Translations under genes and position numbers: made by a program | The notes under the pieces: model-generated | The model's input: the letters and a program-made list of their open reading frames with translations, nothing else | Told to the model about the DNA's origin: nothing | Databases searched by the model: none | Shown: one piece after another, positions 10,285 through 21,689 of the stretch | Numbering within the stretch: position 1 is the stretch's first letter | Layout: each line of letters opens with the position of its first letter | Source: Beta vulgaris subsp. vulgaris | Taxonomy: Eukaryota; Streptophyta; Magnoliopsida; Caryophyllales; Amaranthaceae | Assembly: GCF_026745355.1 (NCBI RefSeq) | Contig: NC_079202.1 | Coordinates: 23,578,897-23,642,896, forward strand | Length of the DNA stretch: 64,000 bases | Direction: 5' to 3'

Positions 10285-12781
10285 TGCAACACCCCAAAAT
10301 CCACGCGCGCCCACCACTGCTGCGTCGCGTCGACTTCGGGCGTGTTACCGCCGCGATGGAACGCCAGGCATAATAAGGGTTAACGATAACTTAAAACATT
10401 AACTTGAAAACTAAAATGCAGCGGAATTAAAATATAAATACAACTCGGGAATCATCAATGACCCCTTTCATTCAAACCACAAACCATATATAAGTCTTAG
10501 AAAAACCAATAATACTTATTTCAAAATGCTTTAAATGTAAATACCCAAGCCTAGTCCCCGTATGCTCGAGATTATGCAGCAGCACCAGCACACCTAGTCT
10601 GCTCCCCATTGTAGCATCAATGGTTCATCGCAGTTCATCAAACACATAATAACACACAATCAGCATGCTGAGTACGTAATGAACCATTGAATACATGTAT
10701 AAATGAAATGCACACATGAACAATCTTAAGCATGATGCTACACTATGTTACATCCTTTAACCTTTAATCTTTAATCTTTAATTGGCATCGAACGGGCACC
10801 GTCATCTTACTAGAATCATACGGGCTACTGAATCCTTAACAGACACTAGGTCTGTTAGATGAAATGCAAATAGGTTTCGAGCCGTCTCACACCCATCACC
10901 TTAGTATGCATACCCCAAGATCGAACGGAACCTTCCGCCTACTTGAGTGTCAAAAATATAAGGAACTACTGTCGTCACAGTAGGCCGTGTAGGAGCGTAG
11001 GACAAGTCCCACACTCCCCCCATTGTTCATCACTTGTAGGGAGTCCAGCTACAAGATATTGCCATAATTCATTTTAATATTAACCATTCATTTCATAACC
11101 ACATATACATTTACCTTTTCTCTTAGTTACAATGCTCAAATCGTATCTCTTGTAACACTCTTGTTACACTATGGATACATAGAATCAATTACTGTTCTCT
11201 TCATTAAAATGCTCAAATCGTATCTCTTGTAACAACCTTGTTACACTATGGATACATAGAATCATTTACCTGTCCTCTTATGCTCGAATCATATCTCTTG
11301 TAACAACCTTGTTACACTATGGATAGATTAAAAATGCTCTTGTTTATTATGATAGAATTACGCATTCCAATGCAACATATCAATTAAATGTCTAACCAGA
11401 CAATCTCAATCAATCAAACATTCCCTATCATCTTCTAGGTTCCAATAACATAGATTGCAACCTAATCATGATACTAATACTTGGGATTAAACTGGTACGC
11501 GTACGTACCTTGTAACGGAGAATTTTCGCTGTCTTAATCGAACGTTCCGCTTATGAAATTGGGACCTAAACCGTTAAATAAAAGCTTTAGTGCTACGTCG
11601 TTGTTATATTAACAACTACTACGTAACTAAGACTATACAGTTTAATAATTCGAAGTAAACGATTAATAAACCCCTTGTTTAGGAATTTTCGTTACTTTTC
11701 TTATTATAAAGAGTTTAACGTCTTTTATGAGTCAAAGCTAGTGAACATACTAATATTAGTTAGTGTCATTAGTCCTATCTTACCAACCAGTTAAATTAAG
11801 TCCAACCCGTTTTATGTCCAAAATCTTATGTCCAAAACTCTTAGGTCCAATCCAGTATTATGTCCAAAAGTTATATTCGCAATTATAGTCAGAATAATAA
11901 CATGAACTCATTAACTTGAATTATTAAATAACTAATTATAATTTAACATAATTATGAAAACATAAATTATAATTAAACTTAATATAATATATTCAATATA
12001 AAATGTTTTATACCGTTAAGCTCGCCGAAAATCAAATTCCGGCGACCGATTTCCGGCAACGGCGCAACAACTTCGTCGCACAGCCCTGCCTGGCTCGCAC
12101 CGCACCTCGCACACACCTGCGCACAGCAGCAGCAGCAGGACTCGTCGCTCACGCGAGCCTCGCACCAGCCTTCGTCGTTTCTCGCGCGTACCCTCAAGTC
12201 GTCGCACAACCCCACTTCACACAAACCGCGTCTGCTTGCTCGTCTCGCTCAGCACTCGAACCTCGCAGCGTCCTCCCTTCACACTCCCTTCGCACAACCT
12301 CACAAAACCGCTCGCTCGACCTCGCGCACTTGCTGGCACCCGAGCTTCGCGCAATGACCCTCTCGAGCCTCGCCGAAGGTTTGCCCAGCACCCTCACGAC
12401 TCTCGACGAGCCTCTTGGTAAAGGAGAGATGGAGAGCGAAAGAGGTCAGCAAGAGAGAGAGGAGACTCGCGAGAGAGAAGACCAGCGAGAGGGGAGAAGG
12501 GTTTGAGGGAGAAGAAGGAATGACGGCTGAGAGGTGAAAGGAAAACTTAGGGTTTCTGAAAATTTTCTCCTCTTCTTTTCCTTTTTATAGCCTTCTAAAA
12601 GGGGTAACTCTAGATCGGGTGAACTCGGTTTAACCTTTGTAAATCCGAAATTAACACAACCGACTCGTATTAGTATTATTATATTCTTATTATTCTTGTA
12701 AATAATACTAAATCCTTTTTATTAACTTCTTTATATTTTCTTAATTAATACGAATTAATTCTCAAAATACGGAGTATTACA
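10285..12781 (-). repeat. 5' LTR of G1
   Basis: 2497 bp, the promoter-side LTR of G1. It begins TGCAACACC on the plus strand (C in place of T in the other copy) and ends TATTACA. A TATA box reads CTATAAAAA on the minus strand at 12582-12590. Near identity to 2674-5189, apart from scattered short indels, points to a recent insertion. The 167-codon open frame at 12003-12506 is a chance frame in the GC-rich block. Confidence 0.95.
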
Positions 12782-12786
12782 ATAGA

Positions 12787-15700
12787 TGTAATAAGAGAAT
12801 GACTATCAGTTCCTCTACAGACTTATTGGCACAACTAAATTGATTCAAACGAACTCTAATATAATCACATGAGTATAGTAATTAAGCATGAATCAACAAA
12901 TCTATTAACTGATGTTCATTTTCAAATAATAATAGAAGCTTAATTAAGGCTATAATTTAGGAAGGTTTTAACGAAAAAGATTTTGACTAAGTTAAATCAT
13001 TTTAAAGATTTTTTTTGGTTATGGAAAGATTTTAATAAAAATAAATAATTATCTTTATATTTAAAGAAAAACCTTCTTGGATATTATTAAAAAGAAACTA
13101 TTAATTATTTATGCTTAACAATTTCCTAGAATTTAGGAAAGTGAGATACTGGATATAACACGTTCAATTGAACGTATACAAAGTGGCGCTTGATGTGCTT
13201 GTTCCTCAAGGAAAGGAACAACGTGTAAATCCATGATCCTATGATCTAATCTCATAATTAATCTAAATAACTATTATATAGGATCTTAATTAATGAAGTT
13301 CTAAGTGTCTCTAACTAAGTGATTAAGTAGTTAAGTAATTAAAGTCTCAGTGCCTTTATTCTCTTATAATAGCAAATTGTTCCTATTGCCTACTTATTCT
13401 ATTTCCACCAAATTAAATGCATAAAATCAGCTTCTCAAATCAAGAAACATTGACTATTGATTTGAAGGAAGTGACGGTAAACTAATATAATGGAACTACT
13501 AAATGATATAGAAACATACCAACATTTAGTACAAGTTTCTAATTCTTTTGAAATTCATCTTAGTTCACTTGAACAAAGCAGAAGTTCCTGTTCATATGAG
13601 ACTATACTTTTTAAGGAGATTTATTTCATTATATGCTTTAATTTTATTATCTCTTTTGACTAACCTACTAATATTAAAATGCACAAAGTATTTCTTTTTG
13701 GGTTCGCTTTACGGATTATATTTCTTAGTTTATGACAACCCAAAATGAAGGAACAAACAATATTTAGTGAGGGGAACAACTCGTAAGATATAGCTTGACA
13801 ATGAGTGTTCCAAGCATATGATCGATGATAGACAAATCAACATTACTCTCGCTATATGCTTATTATGAAGGAACTGTAGCTTCAAAAACCAACGGAAAAA
13901 TGGTATAGACTGTTTAATTATCAAATGTTGGTAAGTTAAGTTCTTGTTTCATTGTATAATCTTTATTGTCGAGTTAATGAAGCACTTATATGTTTACAGT
14001 TTTTAAAGCTCACTAACTCTGGTTGTTTGAAATTAAGATTACGTCATCAAAAAAGCTAGAAATGTCATACTTGAAGGGAATCAAGTAGGGAACACATACT
14101 TTGTAGATCTCAATTTGGTTCCTAACAACATGACATGACTAGTCGTTATTAAGGATGATCTACTTATATCTATCAAAATAATAACATTCTAACTTCATCA
14201 TGGTTGACAAACTTAGACCAAGGAACTTGATTATAGGTATATCTTATATTTTTCCTAAAGATAAATGTTTGTATATTGTATCCCTGAAGATAGTATGTGA
14301 TCTTATCTTCTTTCAAAATTTGGTGTGCATCACAAATTCTTGGAACCTTTTCATATGAATTTGCGTGACATCTTAAGTGTTTAGATTAGAATTTTGAAGT
14401 TAGGAGATTAGTCTTGTCTATAGTTATTTAAGGAACACCTGATTCTTTTCTTTAATCGCAAAGATAAGTATTCCACATAATGTGAAATCATTGCTAAGAA
14501 GATTAAAGTATAAGTGTTCATAAATTATTATATTCAAGATCTAACCATGGAACCAAGTTCCAAACAAGTTTGATGATGTATGCAGGAACAAGGAACAAGT
14601 AAGAAAAATAATCGATATCACTTGCTAAATCATCAACAAAGGATGATTATAAGTTGATCAACAAGACATCCTATGAGATCTTCAAAGGAGAAAACACTGG
14701 TATTCTGTTCTTAAGCATTTGATTTAAGTGTTTTGGAAATAATAGCAATAAGAATCATCTAAGGAGCTTTTAAAATAGAAGCGATGAGGTAGTGTTAAAA
14801 TGGACCTCTAATTGTTAAACACAAAGAGCTTATAGCAAAATGATATATAATGTGTTATAAAGAGTTGACATATTTATTATGAAACAAACTTGTTTATTCC
14901 CAGAAAACAGGTTAAAGATGATTTTTTTTGTTGAACTCACAAGTTCCTGTGGAGCTAGAGTTCTTAATATGAAATATGTCACTCTAAAAAGTAATAATAG
15001 CTAGCTATATGAACGTATGGAGAAGAGCTTAAAAATGAAGATTAAGTTCAGGTTCATCAAATAAAAGTTCAACGCAATGAATATGTGTAAGCAAAGTTCC
15101 TGCCCAATTAGTAGGAACAAACAATTCCAACAATCGAGTTTCTTGATTCTAACTGGAATATAAGAAGTATACCTATGGCTCATTCACAGAGACACAGGCA
15201 AATGAACTCTATACAGGTTAGTTGTTGAGAGGAACAACTAAACAAATGTATTGATTTTGAGGAATTTTATTCATATAGCTAGGTCATGAAATAATTGAAT
15301 ATACTTTTTGTTGCTTACATGGGATTTAGGTTGTTTCAAATAGATTTTCAATGTGTTCGAAATAATTTTATTCTGGAAATCTACGAGGAACAACATCAAG
15401 TTTCTTCTTGAAAAATGATTTCAAAATTAACAATAATTTCTGTTTTCAAGAGGAATTGACTTAGTAGTTGTACATCGTAATATGGATAATATGCTTGGTA
15501 CACTAACTTTTATGCAAGAGTTTTTGCTAACCTTATACGAAATGAGTACACGAGCATAATAAGGGAACTCAACTACTCTCTTGGAGCATAATGATATTAT
15601 GACAAAAACATGTCAAGGAACTTTTGAAGAATGATGAGTATGAGTCAAGTTGGAATGGAAGTTTCCATCAGATGTGAAGACATCAAAATGATGGAACTAA

Positions 15701-17493
15701 CAGTTCGGTAATTCAAAAGTAAGTCATCAAAATCAGTCCAGTACTTGAGGTAATTAATTATATTCATGGTGAAATATGACTTAAGTTATGATGTTCATAA
15801 TTTGTATAAGTCTTGCTTTAAAAATTATGAATATATATTCTTTATAATTTCACCTATTCATGGACTGTTTAGAGGAACAAGACTTTATAAAGTATGACTT
15901 GAGTATAAACATGTTCTTTTCCAAAAGTTTTGTCGAATTGGGTTCTTACACATACTAAAATTGAAGTGATTATATGCACACTAGAGTAAATATGTTACAC
16001 TTAATTTTTGTGTCGTAAAGGCATATTCCCTTGCCTAAAAGTATTAGAGGTCTCATAATAGAACTGTGGATGTTGTCAAACATGAAAGTCCTAAGTTGCC
16101 AAAGATACAATGAAAGAAACCTTGTTGGAACAAGACGGTAAATTCCCTTTATATTTCATTTCATTTAACTTTTAGAGGGAACAAACCTATTCTTAGCCAA
16201 CTATCAACAGTTCACACACATTTCTTCAAACACCCTTTGATTAATTAATTTATCATTCCATTCATATCCTGTCACTTCAAATATCCTAATTCCTGTGTGC
16301 TCTAAATTAAAATTCATGACTTTTTATGGTTCAATGATACATAAAGAGTGATAAATGGTAAATACATTTTGAGGGGGAAGTTAAGGAAGAAGTGAGAAGC
16401 AAGTATTATATGATTTAACAATTGATGCTCAGAAAGATATATCATTAGATGGAGCTACTCATATAAGTTCCTAATGATGAAGGAATGGTAAAGAACTCGG
16501 GGGAATAAGGAAGGAATCGATATATATGTTTACTTCTTTGTGGTAGGTAAATGTCATTCTAGGAAAAGTACAACATCTTGTAATGACACCCTTGTTAAAA
16601 AAAAAAAAAAAAAAAAAAAAAGTAAACAAGGGTGATCCAATTTTATTATTTTCTAAAATTCAATATGTCATATATATGGTTGTGAAAATGCTTACTCATG
16701 GATTTGATGATTTGAGAAGAGGAACATAGCGAATGATTGAAAGAACTTGACTATAAAGATGAATTCGTTCAAGTTTCTTCACTCAATGAGTTCCTCATGG
16801 CTGATTAGTTAAGTAAAGTGAACTTGATAGATATATATCAAGGTGAATGTGTGTGGGGTTTGACAGAGATTTAAAAAGTGTGAGGTGAAGTGATTAACTA
16901 TAATTATTGTTGAGAACCTCTTATTATAAGTCTAAACCATAGAGCACCAATATATCTCAAGTTTCTTTACTCAAAATTTTCCACAATTTCTTTCATATTT
17001 CTTTGAGCCGAATATTACAATGTCTATCTCTTTATCCATTCTTGACTTTCAAAATTGATTTTTGCTTGACTTTTATTTTCTTACCTGTCAAGTTCCTTCG
17101 ATGGTTCTTGAAGTTGGGTCTTTGGATTGTGAGTTGGAAATTTGTGTAGCACATGCATCCTAAGTTTGAAAAATTGAGATTCTTGAGGCTTTTGGGACTA
17201 ACAAGTGCTTAACCATGATGGTGGTAAGTGTAGCATATAAAATAATGTGTATATGATTTACCTAAATAAATGTGTGTAAATGATCCTTTTCGATAATGAC
17301 AAAAGGGGGAAGAATATGTATGATGCTTAAGGTCAAATATAGTTAAGCTATATCCTTCTATGATGAATGTTTTTATATGATGTGTTATTTATGTGTATTC
17401 TCTTCATATACATGCTGACTTTTCATTATGGGGAATTAAGTAGTAATCGTTTATTGCTTAATTTGTGATAAGCATCATTTGTTTGTCATCATC
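12787..17493 (+). pseudogene. Decayed pol interior of C1
   Basis: Continuation of C1 after the G1 insertion. No frame above 66 codons survives, but short pieces line up with element C2: near 13745-13830 a relic of the protease start (GTTCCAAGCATATGA versus GTTCCAAGCACATGA in C2), near 14060-14150 a GNTYFVDLNLVP-like string matching [12 protein letters not shown] of the C2 integrase, and near 14660-14690 INKTSYEIFKG matching [10 protein letters not shown]. The rest is AT-rich and stop-filled. Position, direction and these matches support an old copia pol gene. Confidence 0.65.
16587..16634. repeat. Inverted repeat around an A25 run
   Basis: A run of 25 adenines (16597-16621) is flanked by a perfect 10-bp inverted repeat, CACCCTTGTT and AACAAGGGTG (the second arm three bases after the run). 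It could form a hairpin with the A run as loop. Confidence 0.85.
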
Positions 17494-17506
17494 AAAAAGG
17501 GGGAAA
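17494..17506 (+). other. Polypurine tract of C1
   Basis: AAAAAGGGGGAAA sits one base before the TGTTGA start of the 3' LTR, where plus-strand DNA synthesis is primed in LTR retrotransposons. Similar purine runs occur upstream near 17300. Confidence 0.85.
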
Positions 17507-17507
17507 T

Positions 17508-19654
17508 TGTTGAGCATGTAGTATTTTGATGATTATAAACAAATGATGATTATCTAACTAACATGTGTGTTTGAGATGTGCATATTACATTAACATGAAA
17601 CAAGTCATCAAAGGTTGAATATATCACATCATGAAGGTCTTCCCACAAGTGAATTCCTAAAAGAGTTCCTATAAGGAACACAATAGAGCGGTTCCTAGGT
17701 ACATCCTATGAGGAACATTGAATATGAAGTTCTGGAGCAGTTCCTGAGTGGGAGCAGCAATATAACGTTTCAGAGTTGAAACAAGAAGTTCCTGAGCAGG
17801 AACTATGAGTGCGAAGTTTCTTAAAGGAACTAGCACACTGAAGTTCCAAAGGTGGAGCTATCAACATGCGGTTCTTGAGTTGGAGCAGCATGGAGCATGA
17901 AGGCAGAAAATATGAGTTTATTTTCTAGGATTCATGTAAGTATATGGAAACATGAAAGGTAATGGAACAAGGTCTAAAGGAAGTCTAAGGTCAAAGGAAC
18001 TCGTGGAACTTAGAGTCAAAAGTATTTAAGAGTAATAAATCTGATGCATATTATTATCTTAATCTATAAGAATTTATTTAGAGTTTATTTCTTATAAACT
18101 CTACGTGGTTAAATATTTATAAATAATATGCGTTAGTTGTTTTAGGATAAGTTTTAGTTTTAAAATAAAAGATAAGTTTTAGTTTTAAAATAAAAGATAA
18201 GTTTTAAATATAGGTTTAATAAATCGGTTTCTTTAGGAATCTGATTTTAATTAATTTAATTTTATATTTTTAGTTTTTGGAAAATAAAAGGCTAGATTTA
18301 TGTAAGTAGATAATGAGTATTGTTAAAGATATTGTCTGTCTGTTCCTCTCTAAAGGAACAGACGTGGTAGTTTACTAATCTAAGTTAAAGGAACTAACTA
18401 TTAAAAGGAACTAGACTTAGGATGGAGCATTACAACGGTACAGTTATGTCAGTTGAGTAAAATATGCCTAGATTATAGGTAACTGTTTTATTTAAGGAAA
18501 AATGATTTTATGGAAAATCTTTTTAAGGAAAAGATTTTATTTTTCAAAAGATAATAAATATATTATTCGTTTTTTACGGAAGAAATTTAAAGATAATATT
18601 TTTATTAAAATGATTTAATTTCTGATTTAATAATTAAAATGTTTTTAATTAAATAAGATTTTCAAGTAATGCTTAAAGTGGTTGCTAAAATTAAGGAGCA
18701 GTAACTAAAAACACTCCCACGTTTAACAGTGATCATGGAGATCATGGACTGTTTAAGGAACGTGTTCCTTCGAGTAAGGAACATCATGGGATAATGGTTT
18801 AACCACTAACACATGATTAATCCCACGTTCATTCTAAAAGACTGCATATACAAGTTCAATTGAGTTTCAATTGTCGCTGGTGTCTTCCATGTGTCTGACT
18901 GGTGTCATTCCATAGTGTCTGACTGTGTCTTTCCACAGTGTTAGACTTATGTCATTCCATAAGTTTGGCTTAAGAAATAGCGTTAGAAAGAAATATTTTC
19001 TATTCCTTGTTTAGGTCAGTTCCTTTGAGTTTCAAGTTCCTACGAGTGCCATGTTCCTTTACAGTTATTCAGTTTCTATATACTAGAGTTAAACTAAATT
19101 ATCAAGCGTTTGTATTTGAGTTTGGGGTTAAAGGGTTTGAGTGAACTCTTGTAATGGGAACTTGGTAAAGGGTTTGAGTGAATTCTTGTATCAAGTTCGA
19201 GTTAGGAACTTGAGTAAGTTCGAGTTAGGAATTAACTTGAGTAAGTTCGAGTTAGGAACTTGAGTAAGTTCTTATGTGTATGGTAGACTTAGGGTGAAGT
19301 CTATCTAGGGGTGAAGGGGTTGAGTAACCTTTTGTAAAAGAGTTGTGGGAACTCTTGAAAGACTTAGAGTTAAGTCTAGAGTATAGAGTGGAGATTGTGA
19401 GAGAGTTGGTGTTCCGAGTGGAACTTGAGTATGTAATAGGTTGAATCATATGAGATTTCCTATTATAGTGAAGACTTTAAATCCTGAGTAGGTCGTGGTT
19501 TTTCTTCTTGTATTGAGACAAGAAGTTTCCACGTAAAAATCTCTCTTGAACTTTCAATTCCTTATTGCTTATGTTTTAAATTCCGCATTATTTGGGCAAT
19601 AAGTTCCACACTACAATTCACCCCCCCTCTTGTAGTGTTCCTAGTGAAATAACA
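17508..19654 (+). repeat. 3' LTR of C1
   Basis: 2147 bp, TGTTGAGC...AATAACA. From about 18057 on it matches the partial 5' LTR at 1-1617. In this copy the TATA box is lost: GACTGCTATAAATATAC of the 5' LTR reads GACTGCATATAC here. The bases after it, GTTAT, should be half of the target duplication, whose partner lies beyond the left edge. Confidence 0.93.
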
Positions 19655-19927
19655 GTTATGCTGCTGCGTTATGTTATTGTATAAATCAATTATGTGATGT
19701 AACTTATATTTTTAAACTTAAACCTCTAAATACTTAGACTATCATGTAATAATTAAGTATCTTAAGTGGATTTCATAAATTAAGCTCAGATATATATACA
19801 GATTCTTAACCTCCCAAGGGCAGGGTGGTTAGGAATTTGTATTAACAGCATCGTGAATTAGTAGCTTAATCCTTTAATTAATTAGAGTTATCCTTAAATA
19901 AGCTGCTAACTAGAGAGGGTTGTTACA
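19655..19927. other. Flank between C1 and gypsy A
   Basis: AT-rich sequence with no coding potential that I can see. It ends in GAGGGTTGTTACA, which looks like the end of a gypsy LTR, directly followed by reverse transcriptase sequence. This may be the tail of an LTR of element A joined to pol by an internal deletion (inference). Confidence 0.35.
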
Positions 19928-20583
19928 AAGTTGTATGCTAAGTTCTCCAAGTGCGAATTCCTGCTGGAGAAAGTTGCTTTTCTTGGTCATATCATTTCTA
20001 GGGAGGGTGTCTCAGTTGATCCATCAAAGATTCAAGTTGTTTCTGAAGTGGCCTACTCCAAAGAGAGTGACCAAGATTCGCAGTTTCCTTGGCTTGGCAG
20101 GTTATTACAGGAGGTTTGTGAAGGACTTCTCGAAAATAGCTCGGCCGTTGACTACATTGATGAGGAAGGATACTAGGTATCGTTGGGATGCTGATTGTGA
20201 GAAGGCATTCCAGATTTTGAAGGAGCGTCTCACCACAACTCCTGTGTTGACTTTACCTGATAATAACGTTGAGTACGAAGTGTTCACAAATGCTTTGAAG
20301 AATGGGCTTGGTTGTGTGCTTATGCAGGATAAAAGGTTGTTGCTTACGCTTCTAGGCAATTGAAGAACCATGAGTTGAATTATCCGACGCATGATCTAGA
20401 ATTGGCAGCTGTTGTCTTTGCACTTAAGATCTAGCGTCATTATCTGCTTGGCACATCATTCAAGATATTTTCGAACCATAAGAGTCTGAATACATCTTCA
20501 CTCAGAGAGAGCTAAACATGAGGCAGAGGAGATGGTTAGAGCTGATCAAAGATTATGATATGGAGATTCAATACCATGAGGGT
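19928..20583 (+). pseudogene. Gypsy A RT/RNase H fragment (left part)
   Basis: A plus-strand fragment of a chromovirus-like pol gene. It starts in the middle of RT ([20 protein letters not shown]), shifts frame after VSE (one inserted base before the WPTP motif), continues with [19 protein letters not shown], and enters RNase H. Key residues are lost: the SDAS motif reads TNALKNG, TDHKSL reads SNHKSL, and a tryptophan codon has become a stop (KI*RHY). It stops at ...YHEG, where CACTA-1 is inserted. The gene is dead and older than the other gypsy copies here. Confidence 0.92.
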
Positions 20584-20597
20584 CACTAGTAGAATAA

Positions 20598-20880
20598 ATG
20601 CTATTGCTGCTGTAGTATTGTTGCGGTTTTACCCATACACAACAATATATCATGTTAAAAAAAGGTAAAATATAAAATAACGATATTGCTGCGGTTTTTA
20701 CAAAAAAAACGGCAGCAATATGGTAACAAAAGGAAAAATTTCAAAAAAAGTTGACTTTTTGACCATCACTATTGCTGCGGTTTTTGTAAAAAAACCGCAG
20801 CAATATATTAAAATATTATTTTTTAATAATATTTTAATATATTGTTGCGGTTTTTTACAAAACCGCAGCAATATTATCAA
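20598..20880. repeat. Left subterminal palindromic repeats of CACTA-1
   Basis: The motif ATTGCTGCGGTTTTT recurs, usually followed within a few bases by its reverse complement AAAAACCGCAGCAAT, giving at least three hairpin units. In CACTA elements subterminal repeats bind the TNPA-type protein. Confidence 0.9.
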
Positions 20881-20884
20881 AAAA

Positions 20885-21430
20885 ATATATATAAAAAGGG
20901 TATAAACGCATGCTCAGTTAGACAGTTAGAGACTTAGGGTTTTATTTTCACTCACACAGCCGTTTACTCTCACCCTCACTCCTCTCTCCTTCACCCTCTC
21001 TCCTCTCACCTCTCACCGTCACCCTCAGTCCTCTCACCACCCTCACTTTCTTCCTCTCGCACCTAACACCGACACCAACACTAACAGCAACACTCACTGC
21101 CGCTTCCTCACTCCCTCTCAATTCCTCGCACGAAGACTCCTTCCACTCTCCTCTCTCGTCGCCGATGACCAAGCGAAGAGACGAAGAGAAGAGATGAAGA
21201 TGAAGAAGCCGTCGCAACCGAAGTCTCCGTCGCAACCGAAGTCTTCGTCGCCGTTCATCTCTTCACCGACGTCAATTGCGCGAAATCGGCCAGATCTGAT
21301 TTTCGTCCATCACTTCACCGACGTCAAATGAGCGAGATCTGATTTTCGTCCATCACTTCACCGACGTCAATCGGCCAGATCTGATTTTCGTCTATCTCTT
21401 GACCGTCAATTGCGCAAGATCTGTTTTTTT
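20885..21430 (+). other. GC-rich UTR-like segment in CACTA-1
   Basis: After an ATATATAAAAAGGG TATA-like sequence (about 20887) comes CT-rich sequence resembling a plant 5' untranslated region, then a 44-codon open frame from ATG at 21194 to a stop at 21328 (MKMKKPSQPKSPSQPKSSSP...). From about 21259 to 21425 a unit containing TTCACCGACGTCAA and AGATCTGATTTTCGTC repeats about three times. This may be the promoter and first exon of the element's own decayed gene or a captured host gene start; I recognise no protein family. Confidence 0.4.
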
Positions 21431-21689
21431 TTTTCTTTTTTTTTCGTTTTTTTTGTCGTTATTTAGATCTGTATTTATGTTTTAGGATTATTTTTATTTT
21501 CAGTTTCTTATTTTCTTAATATATTTTTTGTTTTTATTATATTATTTTTGTAATTAATCGTTTAATTATAACTGTTGTTTTTTATTAGATTTGAAATTAT
21601 ATATTTGTTTGTAATTTATTATTCAGTTATTTTATCAATATCAGGCTTATTTTTTATATATTTGGGTGTTGAGTATAATTTACATTTTA

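Larger units (their letters stand above)
2674..12781 (-). mobile_element. Gypsy element G1, complete, minus strand
   Basis: A full-length Ty3/gypsy retrotransposon of the chromodomain-carrying (Tekay/Del-like) type. It has two near-identical LTRs (2674-5189 and 10285-12781), TG...CA ends, and a perfect 5-bp target duplication ATAGA (2669-2673 and 12782-12786). Gene order on the minus strand is gag, protease, RT, RNase H, integrase, chromodomain-like tail, as expected. The insertion splits the interior of copia element C1. All genes carry frameshifts, so this copy is not autonomous as sequenced. Confidence 0.96.

Noticed and set aside
12003..12506. 167-codon open frame in the G1 LTR (and its partner at 4412-4768)
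   Set aside because: Lies in the GC-rich part of both LTRs, frames are open on both strands at once, copies differ by frameshifts, and the product (rich in Arg, Ala, Ser, Thr) has no domain.
20598..20880. Series of hairpins as intrinsic terminators
   Set aside because: These are subterminal repeats of a CACTA transposon with matching inverted ends; bacterial terminators make no sense here.
20948..21235. 95-codon minus-strand open frame in CACTA-1
   Set aside because: Arg/Leu/Ser/Glu-rich reading of the complement of a CT-rich leader; no domain, and the plus strand looks like a UTR.
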